Positions 16,931-24,727 of a stretch of 64,000 nucleotides of DNA are shown one piece after another. Both the position numbers and the translations under genes were made by a program. The notes under the pieces are model-generated. The model did not search any database and was not told the origin of the DNA. It worked only from the letters and a program-made list of their open reading frames with translations. The stretch's first letter is position 1; every line of letters begins with the position of its first letter. This stretch comes from Collinsella sp. (GTDB taxonomy: Bacteria; Actinomycetota; Coriobacteriia; Coriobacteriales; Coriobacteriaceae), in contig DXLX01000028.1 in NCBI GenBank assembly GCA_019414515.1, positions 1 through 64,000 on the forward strand. The letters run 5' to 3'.

Positions 16931-18514
16931 TTATGCCTCCTTATTTCGATCGAACACGATTTGTCCGTCCGACATCGTCATGTCAACCGCAAGATCACGT
17001 GCGTCGCGATAATCGAGGTCGAACACATCCCGATCGAGCACGCAGATATCGGCAAGCTTGCCAACCTCAAGCGTACCCAGCTCGTCTTCGCGCATCAGGT
17101 CGTACGCGCCCCCGGCAGTCCAAGCGCACAAGAGCTCGACAAGCGTCAGCGTGTTGACCTCATTCACGGGCAGTCCGTCGTCGAAATATCCGCCGCACGC
17201 ACTGTAGATTGACTCGCCCAGGCTCGGAATCAACAGCGGCAAATCCGTTCCACAGCACACTGTGCATCCGGAATCTTCCATGCCGCGGCGATTCCAGCTG
17301 TGTAAAAGTCGCGTCTCGCCAATTTGTCGACGCATCATCGACAGGCAATCCTCGCGCCGGTCCAGCGTCAGAATCTGCGGATAGACCTCGCAAATTCCAC
17401 CTAACTTGCCAAACTCGACAAGATCGGTCGGGTCAGAGTTCTCGAGATCGGTAATCGCATGGCGGCGAAGCATCCGTCCATGCTCGTCTCGAGGCAGCGA
17501 GGCATAGAGCGCCACGGTGCGACGAACGGCGCCATCGCCCTGGCAATGCAAGGAATATCGGAAGCCGTCAGCATCAATTGCACGCAGCTCGTTCTCAATC
17601 AGATCCCACTCTGGCTCCTCGACGACCGTCTTGCCGGCAGCGCCCGCATCGGCCGTGTCCTCATAGGGGTCTATCATCTCGGCAAGCCCCGCCCATACGC
17701 CGCGATCGGTCATACGGTTGAAGCCAGAAAAACGAACGAACGGTCCCCGGAAGCGCTCTCGTGCCTCGCGGGCATATGCCAGATTTGCACCGGCACCCAC
17801 CGGCTGCGACATCATAGAGACGCGAACCGTCAGCTCACCAGATTCCTCACGGCGAGCCATTTCGTCGGCAAAGCCGTAGTAGTCATCAAACGCCATCTCC
17901 TTGATGGCGGTAACGCCGCGCTCGTTAAGCATGCTCATGTAGTCCGAATACCCGGCACGCGCCTCGGGCAGCGCGAGGAAATCGCTCATCATGCGCCAGA
18001 TCTTCTCGGCATAGCACGCCTGGGGTGTAAAGCCGTATCGCGCACTGGCGGCAGCATTGAGAACGCAGGTCTCCGCACCCGGTGTAAAGCAGACGACAGG
18101 GATATCGCCAAAACAATCGTCAAACACAGCTGCCGTATTTGCGTTCTCGGCATCCGATGCCAACGTTTCGGGTAGGTTGTGGCCAAAAGCCGCCGCGCAA
18201 TCCGGATGATCTTCTTTCCATGTACGCAAGAGCGACACGGCCTCTTTGGCATCAGCGATGCCGGACAGATCAGACCCCAACGTCCGCAGCGCCCAGCCTG
18301 TATAGAAGGTATGTACATCGATCAGGCCAGGCATGACGGTGCGGTCGCCCAGGTCAACTACCTCGTCCGCCTGGGTCAAATACGAAGCTACCTCACACTT
18401 GGTGCCAACAGCCTCAATTCGATTGCCACGGACCGCTACGAAACCTTCAAACGGCAGGTCCCCCGTACCGGTAAAGACGCTCTTAGACGTCAGGACCGTC
18501 AAACAATCAGACAT
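16931..18514 (-). CDS. YtcJ-like amidohydrolase-3 family hydrolase
   Basis: The 527-residue protein starts with a small beta domain (VFTGTGDLPFEGFVAVRGNRI), then PGLIDVHTF, a variant of the amidohydrolase HxH metal motif with Thr-Phe in place of the second His, later FRYSLHCQGDGAV, and C-terminal GTLEVGKLADICVLD. It belongs to the amidohydrolase-3/YtcJ group that cleaves N-acyl or imidic bonds. AGGTGG precedes the ATG by 5 bases. It follows the carrier gene within 9 bases. It might release an Amadori amine from a peptide or acyl group; that is inference. Confidence 0.8.
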   Translation of the reverse strand: MSDCLTVLTSKSVFTGTGDLPFEGFVAVRGNRIEAVGTKCEVASYLTQADEVVDLGDRTVMPGLIDVHTFYTGWALRTLGSDLSGIADAKEAVSLLRTWKEDHPDCAAAFGHNLPETLASDAENANTAAVFDDCFGDIPVVCFTPGAETCVLNAAASARYGFTPQACYAEKIWRMMSDFLALPEARAGYSDYMSMLNERGVTAIKEMAFDDYYGFADEMARREESGELTVRVSMMSQPVGAGANLAYAREARERFRGPFVRFSGFNRMTDRGVWAGLAEMIDPYEDTADAGAAGKTVVEEPEWDLIENELRAIDADGFRYSLHCQGDGAVRRTVALYASLPRDEHGRMLRRHAITDLENSDPTDLVEFGKLGGICEVYPQILTLDRREDCLSMMRRQIGETRLLHSWNRRGMEDSGCTVCCGTDLPLLIPSLGESIYSACGGYFDDGLPVNEVNTLTLVELLCAWTAGGAYDLMREDELGTLEVGKLADICVLDRDVFDLDYRDARDLAVDMTMSDGQIVFDRNKEA

Positions 18515-18523
18515 CACAACCAC

Positions 18524-19987
18524 CTACACCGGAAGCATGCCAGAGATTGCCGTTACAATCACGCCAAAGACGACCATGAAAATGAAGAACTTCCAAATGG
18601 TCTTCCACCATTGGCCAAACGAAATCCTAGCCACGGCAAGACCGGCGACCGTCATGCCCGCCACGGGGCTGATGGTGTTGATGGTCTGGTTGGCAAACTG
18701 GAGCGCGGTGACGGCTGCCTCGGGATTGAGGCCCATGAGCTCGGTCAGGGGGCCCATAACGGGCATGGTGAGCGCCGCCAGGCCAGAACTCGAGGGAACC
18801 AGCAAAGAGAGCAGGCCAAGGACGATATACATAAACGTGGTGTAGACGGCGGCGGGTGCGCCGGCGAGCGCGGTAGCGAGCGCCTGGAGGATGGTGTCGA
18901 TGATCATGCCGCCCTCGGCGATGACCAGAATACCGCGAGCGATACCGATAACGATGGCAGCGTACGCAAAGTCGGCGAGACCCTTAACGAACTCCTCTGC
19001 GATTGTCTGCTGGTCAAGACCGCCCAGGATACCGGCAAGCAAGCCCATGCCAAGGAACACGGCGGAAATCTCATTCATGTACCAGCCCTGGGTAACAAGA
19101 CCCCAGACGATAATGCCCATACCGCAAGCAAAATCGATGAGCACGAGCTTCTGACGGATAGTGAACTCTTCCTCGATGGAGGCATCGGTCACGGAAAACT
19201 CAATACGCTTGAGCTTATCGTCCTCGTACACAATGGACGACTCGGGGTTTTTCTTGACGCGCATGGCGTAGCGCATGGCCCATGCGATACCGACGGCAGT
19301 GAAGATAACCCAAGAAACGGCGCGCAGCCACAGTTGCGGATTACCCTCGATGCCAATGATGCCTTGGGCGATCAAAACATTAAACGGGTCGATGGTCGAA
19401 GCACAATATCCCAGGTTAGGACCAAGGAAGCAGATGATGAATGCCGTCATCGAGTCATAACCGATACCCATCATGATGGGAATGAAGATGGCATAGAACG
19501 GCAGGGCTTCCTCAGACATACCAAACGTAGTGCCGCAAATGGACAGCAATGTCATCGTGATGGGAATGATGAGGATGTCCTTGTTCTTGAGCTTTTTAAT
19601 CACACGGCTCATGCCGGCATTCAAAGCGTTGGTCTTGGTGATGATCGCGAACGATCCGCCAATCAATAAGACGAACGCAACGACGTCGGCAGCCTCCTGG
19701 ATGCCCTTGGTGGGCGCTTGCAGAACCGCGAAGATATCCTGGCCCAGATTGATGGTCTCGCCGGTCTCGGAATCGGTGTAGTTCTTATCGACCTGTTCAT
19801 AGGTTCCAGCAACGGCGACTTCACGCTCGCCCGCCGCTGTCGAAATCGTCTTGCGCTGATACTGACCAGAGGGAACGATCCAAGTCAGGACCGCAAAGAC
19901 AACGATCAGCAAGAACATGATCGTATAGACATGCGGTAATTTGAACTTAAAACGTCTGTTTGTCTTCTTCGCCTTCGTATCTGACAT
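18524..19987 (-). CDS. YfcC-family membrane carrier
   Basis: The 487-residue protein has 11 to 12 hydrophobic helices and the YfcC/DcuC-superfamily landmarks: TWIVPSGQYQR near the N-terminus, FGMSEEALPFYAIFIPIM, CFLGPNLGYCASTIDPFNV and PSSSGLAALTMPVMGPL. Such carriers move amino acids, peptides or C4 acids, probably with cation coupling. A GGAGG site stands 5 bases before the ATG. As first structural gene behind the GntR site it is the likely importer of the pathway substrate, replacing the FrlA permease or ABC importer of other bacteria. Confidence 0.85.
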   Translation of the reverse strand: MSDTKAKKTNRRFKFKLPHVYTIMFLLIVVFAVLTWIVPSGQYQRKTISTAAGEREVAVAGTYEQVDKNYTDSETGETINLGQDIFAVLQAPTKGIQEAADVVAFVLLIGGSFAIITKTNALNAGMSRVIKKLKNKDILIIPITMTLLSICGTTFGMSEEALPFYAIFIPIMMGIGYDSMTAFIICFLGPNLGYCASTIDPFNVLIAQGIIGIEGNPQLWLRAVSWVIFTAVGIAWAMRYAMRVKKNPESSIVYEDDKLKRIEFSVTDASIEEEFTIRQKLVLIDFACGMGIIVWGLVTQGWYMNEISAVFLGMGLLAGILGGLDQQTIAEEFVKGLADFAYAAIVIGIARGILVIAEGGMIIDTILQALATALAGAPAAVYTTFMYIVLGLLSLLVPSSSGLAALTMPVMGPLTELMGLNPEAAVTALQFANQTINTISPVAGMTVAGLAVARISFGQWWKTIWKFFIFMVVFGVIVTAISGMLPV

Positions 19988-20029
19988 AGATACCTCCAAA
20001 GAACTCGAGACTGCATCGTATCTCGCTTC

Positions 20030-20095
20030 AACGTTTGCACAATGCAAACGTTCTATGACGTTCCATAGATTACCAGCAGCTTTTTCCTTCATCAA
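20030..20095 (-). promoter_or_regulatory. Promoter of the frl-like operon with two nested palindromic operators
   Basis: On the minus strand TTGATG (20090-20095) and TAATCT (20067-20072) are 17 bases apart. An inverted repeat TCTATG-6-CATAGA (20052-20069) overlaps the -10 and start region, and next to it lies a perfect 10-bp palindrome, AACGTTTGCA-3-TGCAAACGTT (20030-20052). Either may be the site of the GntR regulator encoded upstream; two sites suggest two inputs, for instance a second repressor. Confidence 0.6.
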
Positions 20096-20155
20096 GATAA
20101 TTTCAAACTGATTGCCGCAACGCGGTTGAACGGTTGCGTTTGCGCCGTGAACGGT

Positions 20156-20195
20156 ATGGAAACGCCCGGTGAGATGATCCACCGGGCGTTTCCAT
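20156..20195 (-). terminator. 16-bp hairpin after gntR
   Basis: A perfect 16-bp stem with an 8-nt loop lies about 10 bases past the gntR stop. There is no T run after it on the minus strand, so it may be a leaky terminator or mRNA-stabilising hairpin separating the regulator from the catabolic genes. Confidence 0.55.
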
Positions 20196-20205
20196 TCGCA
20201 ATGTC

Positions 20206-20949
20206 CTAGATGTCAAAAACGTAGCGAGACCCAACGATCCGCTGACGACCGATGATAAACGGCCGCCGCTGCTCATCGAAAAAGAAGGCTTCCATATAAA
20301 ACAAGGGCTCGCCAACGGGAACTGCCAACAGTCGAGCGACCTCGGGCGACGCGCACGCGATCTCGAGCGTGCACGGGTCGGTAAACGCGGGCGTGCGGCC
20401 CGTCCGGTTGCGCACGAACTCAAAAATGGATTGGTTAGATAGAGGTGCCGTTGATAGATAGGCGTTGTCCTCGTAAACATATATGTTGTTCTCGAGCATG
20501 ACAGGGACGCCATCGGCAGTGCGCACGCGCTCAACGCAAATCAAGTCAGTTCCAACGGGAACACCAAAGAACTGTGCTTCGGTGGAATCCGCCGGCAGTA
20601 TCTTTCTCGAAATGACACACGCCCCCGGTTCCATTCCGTTAACGCGACATGCGTCCGAAAAACTCTGGACGTCATCCTTCTGGCGAATCTTGCGCTTAAG
20701 CTTGGGGGCATTGACAAACGTGCCTTTCCCCTGCCGCTTCGTTAGATAGCCCTGCTGGACGAGCTCCTCAATAGCGCGTCGCACGGTAACGCGGCCAACT
20801 TTATAGCTCTCAGCCAATTCGAATTCGTTGGGTATCCGCGCGCCCGCCTTGTAGGCGCCGGAGTTGATTTCGTTTTTGATGATATCAATAACCTGTTGGT
20901 ACAGCGGTATCGCTGCTTTACCGTCAGTTGGCCCTTCAGTCGGTGGCAT
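20206..20949 (-). CDS. GntR-family regulator with UTRA sensor domain, FrlR-like
   Basis: The 247-residue protein has an N-terminal GntR winged helix (IPLYQQVIDIIKNEI, then ESYKVGRVTVRRAIEELVQQG and RQGKGTFV) and a C-terminal UTRA ligand domain with CVERVRTADGVPVMLENNIY and PLFYMEAFFFDE. UTRA regulators usually sense a phosphosugar or amino-sugar and de-repress a neighbouring catabolic operon. It stands directly upstream of the carrier-led fructosamine cluster in the same direction, so it is the prime candidate regulator. In Bacillus and E. coli the fructoselysine regulator FrlR is of this type. Confidence 0.85.
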   Translation of the reverse strand: MPPTEGPTDGKAAIPLYQQVIDIIKNEINSGAYKAGARIPNEFELAESYKVGRVTVRRAIEELVQQGYLTKRQGKGTFVNAPKLKRKIRQKDDVQSFSDACRVNGMEPGACVISRKILPADSTEAQFFGVPVGTDLICVERVRTADGVPVMLENNIYVYEDNAYLSTAPLSNQSIFEFVRNRTGRTPAFTDPCTLEIACASPEVARLLAVPVGEPLFYMEAFFFDEQRRPFIIGRQRIVGSRYVFDI

Positions 20950-20971
20950 ATACCCTCTCCCAGCACAATTA

Positions 20972-21015
20972 ATTCTAAAACGGGCTTAAGGGCATTCAAC
21001 AAGCCCTTAAGCCCG
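20972..21015 (-). promoter_or_regulatory. gntR promoter inside a terminator hairpin
   Basis: A 13-bp perfect inverted repeat (20981-20993 with 21003-21015) followed on the minus strand by TTTT can terminate the upstream HAD gene. The loop holds TTGAAT (20994-20999), spaced 16 bases from TAGAAT (20972-20977), a good promoter for gntR. Terminator and promoter thus share the same DNA. Confidence 0.5.
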
Positions 21016-21099
21016 CATTAGCTTAAAGTATGCTAGGTGTCGCACCAAAATGTTGGCTATTTACTCATCAGACCCGAAAAACGCGCAACTACCGCGCTC

Positions 21100-21759
21100 C
21101 TAAGAAAGCGTGAGCAGCTCCGGCAGCTGGTCGATAATCTTGTCCGCGGCATCCTGGCTAAAGCCAAAGCGCTCCTCGCGCTTGGCAATGACTGTCAGGC
21201 CGGCTCGCTTGCCGGCAGTGATGCCAGGCACCGAATCCTCGACGCAGCAGCAGCGATTCGCGGGCAGCCCCAGCAGGTCCAGCGCATGCAGGTAGATGTC
21301 GGGCTCGGGCTTGCTCTCCTTAAACTGCTCGCCGCTCACCACATACTCAAAGGCATCCGACAGCCCGCATGCGTTGAGCACTTCCTCGATGCTATCCATG
21401 GGAGACGAGCTGGCAAGCGCCACGCGAACGCCACGGCGCGGCAGCTCTCGAATCGTATCCACGGCGCCTGGGTTAATCAAAGCCTGATAGTCGCGCGGAC
21501 GCTTATGCGCCCATTCGTCCCAACGGGCCAACGCTTCCTCACCAGTAAAATGCCCCTTACCGGCGCGCTCAAACCAATCGATCAGCATATGCAGGAAGAA
21601 CTGATGCGAGGTACCGACCTGCCCATTCAACTCCTCTTGAGTCAGATTAAGCCCAAGTTCCTTGGCAAACGCGGCAGTCTCGCCCAGGTAGTAATACTCG
21701 GTATCGACAATCACGCCGTCCATGTCAAAGATAACGGCGTCGAACGGAAATGCGGACAC
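21100..21759 (-). CDS. HAD-IA family phosphatase (beta-phosphoglucomutase-like)
   Basis: The 219-residue protein has the four HAD motifs: FDMDGVIVDTE, ASSSPMD, the Lys in ESKPEPDIY, and VEDSVPGI. The GVIVDTE and the helical cap in residues 15-90 place it in subfamily IA near beta-phosphoglucomutases and sugar-phosphate phosphatases. A GTG start is chosen because GGGAGG lies 6 bases before it; the longer frame reads through the upstream terminator. Substrate unknown. Confidence 0.8.
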   Translation of the reverse strand: MSAFPFDAVIFDMDGVIVDTEYYYLGETAAFAKELGLNLTQEELNGQVGTSHQFFLHMLIDWFERAGKGHFTGEEALARWDEWAHKRPRDYQALINPGAVDTIRELPRRGVRVALASSSPMDSIEEVLNACGLSDAFEYVVSGEQFKESKPEPDIYLHALDLLGLPANRCCCVEDSVPGITAGKRAGLTVIAKREERFGFSQDAADKIIDQLPELLTLS

Positions 21760-21778
21760 GGCACCCTCCCTAACAAAA

Positions 21779-21800
21779 GGGCGCCTGTAAGCAGGCGCCC
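21779..21800 (-). terminator. Terminator after the Cof-type gene
   Basis: A perfect 9-bp stem with a 4-nt loop is followed on the minus strand by TTTT, 22 bases past the stop at 21823. Confidence 0.8.
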
Positions 21801-21822
21801 GAACCATGCATTATCGGCGATT

Positions 21823-22665
21823 CTAACCCAGCAGCTTATCCAGCGCCACCGCAATACCGTCTTCGTTGTTATTGGCGGTCACCATCTGGGCCACAGCCTT
21901 GACCTCGTCGACGGCGTTACCCATGGCAACACCGGTACCCGCCCACTCAATCATGGACTTGTCGTTCTGGCCGTCGCCAAACGATACGACCTCGCTGGCA
22001 TCGATGCCGAGCTTGGGCAGGGCACCCTCAAGCGCACGGGCCTTGTCGATACCGGGCGCCGTGTACTCAAAGTACCAGTCAGCCGTAAACATGCCCGAAA
22101 GCGTCTGCTTAAAGGGCGCATACATCTCCTCGTAATGCGCCTGCAGGTATGCCGGGTCGCCTGCCGTCAGCAGCTTGTCTACGGGATAAGTGTCCACGAC
22201 CTCATGCAAGCTCTCGACCTCGCGGATCTTAAGGTCGCAGGCATCGCGCTCGTATTTGACGATGTTTTTCTGCGAGCCATCCGGCAGCGTAATCATGCAG
22301 TGATACGAGTCCTCGACATGCAAGTCGCGACCGAGCGAGATCATGGGAATCACATCATAGTTTTGCAGATGATCAATCAGACGGTGCAGCTCGTCGGCAG
22401 GCATAGCCTGATCGAACAGCACTTCGTCGGTCTGAGCGTCGACCACATGTGCGCCATTGAAAGCGACTAGCAGACCGTCATGGTTTTGAAGGTCGAGCTC
22501 CTGCGCCAAGGCGTGCAGCCCCCATGCGGGACGACCCGAAGCCAAGATGAGCTTAATGCCCGACTCCTGCGCCACGAGCAGCTTCTCGCGCGTACGCGGG
22601 CTAATCACCTTCTGATCGTTGGTAAGCGTACCGTCAATATCCATCGCGATGGCTTTGATTGCCAT
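21823..22665 (-). CDS. Cof-type HAD-IIB phosphatase
   Basis: The 280-residue protein begins MAIKAIAMDIDGTLTND and carries LILASGRP, a type IIB alpha/beta cap (about 85-195) and FGDGQNDKSMI, the motif set of Cof/YidA sugar-phosphate phosphatases. GGAGG lies 6 bases before the ATG. It is followed by a clean terminator and read separately from the HAD-IA gene. Natural substrate unknown; members are generally promiscuous. Confidence 0.85.
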   Translation of the reverse strand: MAIKAIAMDIDGTLTNDQKVISPRTREKLLVAQESGIKLILASGRPAWGLHALAQELDLQNHDGLLVAFNGAHVVDAQTDEVLFDQAMPADELHRLIDHLQNYDVIPMISLGRDLHVEDSYHCMITLPDGSQKNIVKYERDACDLKIREVESLHEVVDTYPVDKLLTAGDPAYLQAHYEEMYAPFKQTLSGMFTADWYFEYTAPGIDKARALEGALPKLGIDASEVVSFGDGQNDKSMIEWAGTGVAMGNAVDEVKAVAQMVTANNNEDGIAVALDKLLG

Positions 22666-23155
22666 ATGTGCCTCCTTGCATCGTTTTTATCGCGCACTAT
22701 CTTATCCGAGCCGGGGCACGTTCGCACAGCGCGCGTATGACGGTTGCAAAACCACCCCATTTGAAACAAAGGCAAAAAAGTACTTGCAAAGACGCGTTCC
22801 GACATATAAGTTGATAAAAGACCGCCGTTGCGGTTTTAAGTAGATCGAGCATATTCAGTTTCAGTTTTCAGCGTGTAAGAGAAAGAAGATCGGCAAAGTA
22901 CAACCCCAAACGCAATGACAACTTAATGAGGTAACTGCCACATGTGAGGCGCCCAGGGCATTGCTGTCTCGATTTTGAGCACGATGCCTTCCGCCTTGCA
23001 TGGGCCGTTCCATCCCGCCCCTGCAGCAACTGCCTCACGGGCTCATTGAAAACCGCATAGCACCCCAACGTCAGCACATCACCCGCGGCAAGCACATCAC
23101 TCACGACAACCAACACATCAACAAACAGCACGAACATCAACCGATTGGAGAAGCT
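22666..23155. other. 490-base intergenic region between the Cof-type gene and the ClpP/VirD4 locus
   Basis: No convincing gene is seen. On the plus strand TATAAG (22805-22810) with ACTTGC 17 bases upstream is a possible promoter for the rightward three-gene locus, which would give a leader of about 340 bases. The stretch is otherwise low in structure and AT-richer than the flanking genes near 22,800-22,920. Confidence 0.4.
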
Positions 23156-24046
23156 ATGACAAACCACCACGCTGAAGACGGCGATAAGAAAAGCATTCTG
23201 GATGCCCGCATTGAGCGAGCATATGCAAACGAATATGACGCCGCCTTTGCCGCCGCGACCATCAAGAACTACGCGTCGCTACCGCTCGCGACGATCTTGG
23301 CCGACCACCCTCAACTGCTGAAACGCTGCACAAAGATCATGGGCGACCCCGACATTCGCAAGCTGACAGACCCCTATGCCCCAAAACGCGACAACGATTC
23401 GTACGTTCTTACCGTAGGCTGCCTAGCCCATATGCTTACGGCGCTCGACACAAAACTCAAGCTCGCATGGGAACCCGACGAGCGTCATGAACTCGAAAGC
23501 AAGCGGAACACCCTGCGCACCGCACTGTTCCTTCCGTTGGACGGCCTCAAGCGCTGCAACGTCGAGCTCAATACACAGGCGCGGCAAAAGCCCGGGGCCA
23601 CGGGGCAGAAAACTCCAAGACCCCATGCGGCCATCGTCGACCGCAACCGATATAACCGCATGACCGCGCACTTTTCTGCCGAGGGAGCAGCCATAAGGAC
23701 GCTGATCGACCTGCTGTGCCTCCTGAGCATCAACGAGCTATTTGAGGGCTATCTCGCCCTTGTTCCCGCGACGGCACCCAAGTCGGTAGCAAAGATCATC
23801 GAGACCTGCAGACGCCAGTTTGAGCGCCATCGCAATGGCAGCGAGATGAATGCCAGCATCGCGCAGTACTACGCGGCTCATTACAAAAATGACGGATGTG
23901 CCCCCGTCGAGCATCAGCTGCGGCTCGCCTACACCACGCCCGCCGCAACGCTCCATCGCTTTGGAGCCCTTGGCGCTTGCGAGCCGCACGGACAGGCAGC
24001 CCGCCCCACAACCGAGCTCGATCTGAGGCTCAGACGAACCCTGTAG
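23156..24046 (+). CDS. Hypothetical protein of the ClpP/VirD4 locus
   Basis: The 296-residue protein is soluble and mainly helical, with no signal peptide and no membrane segment. It is rich in Arg, Lys, Ala and His, which would suit nucleic-acid binding. Segments such as RNRYNRMTAHFSAEG and KSVAKIIETCRRQFERHRNG match no family that I recognise. TTGGAGAAG lies just before the ATG. The ClpP-like gene starts 63 bases downstream in the same direction, so the three genes probably form one unit. Its start could be wrong by a few codons, but no better site is seen. Confidence 0.65.
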   Translation: MTNHHAEDGDKKSILDARIERAYANEYDAAFAAATIKNYASLPLATILADHPQLLKRCTKIMGDPDIRKLTDPYAPKRDNDSYVLTVGCLAHMLTALDTKLKLAWEPDERHELESKRNTLRTALFLPLDGLKRCNVELNTQARQKPGATGQKTPRPHAAIVDRNRYNRMTAHFSAEGAAIRTLIDLLCLLSINELFEGYLALVPATAPKSVAKIIETCRRQFERHRNGSEMNASIAQYYAAHYKNDGCAPVEHQLRLAYTTPAATLHRFGALGACEPHGQAARPTTELDLRLRRTL

Positions 24047-24109
24047 CCCGCCAGCCCCTCCGCGGGCAACAATCCTATTCCACAACACAACCAACAGAAA
24101 GGAGTCCTC

Positions 24110-24727
24110 ATGGACACCAATCATTCCCCCATCATCAGCCCCCTCACCATGCGTGAATCCGCCCGAGATATCACGCTCACCAGCATTTACGATGAGATGC
24201 TCGCCCGTCGCGAGCTCTCCGTCATGGGAAACATCGAAACCCCGATGGCCCACGACCTATGCCAGCAGATCCGCCTGCTCGATGCCACCGACCCCAGCCG
24301 CCCCATCACCATATTTGTCGCCAGCGCCGGCGGAAGCGTGCGATCGGGTCTTGCGATCTATGACGCCATGCGCCTCGCATCGTGCCCCATCCGCACCGTC
24401 TGCCTGGAATTCGCCGCGTCCATGGGCGCCGTGATCTTTATGGGCGGCGACGATCGCCGTATGGCGCCCCATGCAGAGCTCATGATTCACGACCCGCTGA
24501 TCCCCCAGGGGGCAGGCGGCTCGGCACTTGCGCTGCAGGAAACCAGCCGGCGTCTCATGCAGACCCGCAAGACCCTCACGCAAATCCTCTCGGACCGCAG
24601 CGGCCTCACGCCCAAGCGCATCCAGTCCCTCACTGCAAAAGACACCTACCTTTCGGCCGAGCGCGCCGTCGAGCTCGGCTTTGCCCACGAAATCCTCTCG
24701 ACCACCAAGGAGGTCGCCCATGTCTAA
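24110..24727 (+). CDS. ClpP-like serine peptidase associated with a VirD4-like ATPase
   Basis: The 205-residue protein has the ClpP fold motifs: IFVASAGGSVRSGLAIYDAM, FAASMGAVIFMGG with the nucleophile Ser104, MIHDP with His127, and DTYLSAERAVELG with Asp178. All triad residues are present, so it should be active. The N-terminal axial loop and the hydrophobic pocket region for Clp ATPases differ from housekeeping ClpP. No clpX or clpA lies nearby; instead its last codons overlap the start of a VirD4/TraG-like ATPase in ATGTCTAA. AAAGGAG precedes the ATG. It may process proteins handled by that ATPase. Confidence 0.85.
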   Translation: MDTNHSPIISPLTMRESARDITLTSIYDEMLARRELSVMGNIETPMAHDLCQQIRLLDATDPSRPITIFVASAGGSVRSGLAIYDAMRLASCPIRTVCLEFAASMGAVIFMGGDDRRMAPHAELMIHDPLIPQGAGGSALALQETSRRLMQTRKTLTQILSDRSGLTPKRIQSLTAKDTYLSAERAVELGFAHEILSTTKEVAHV

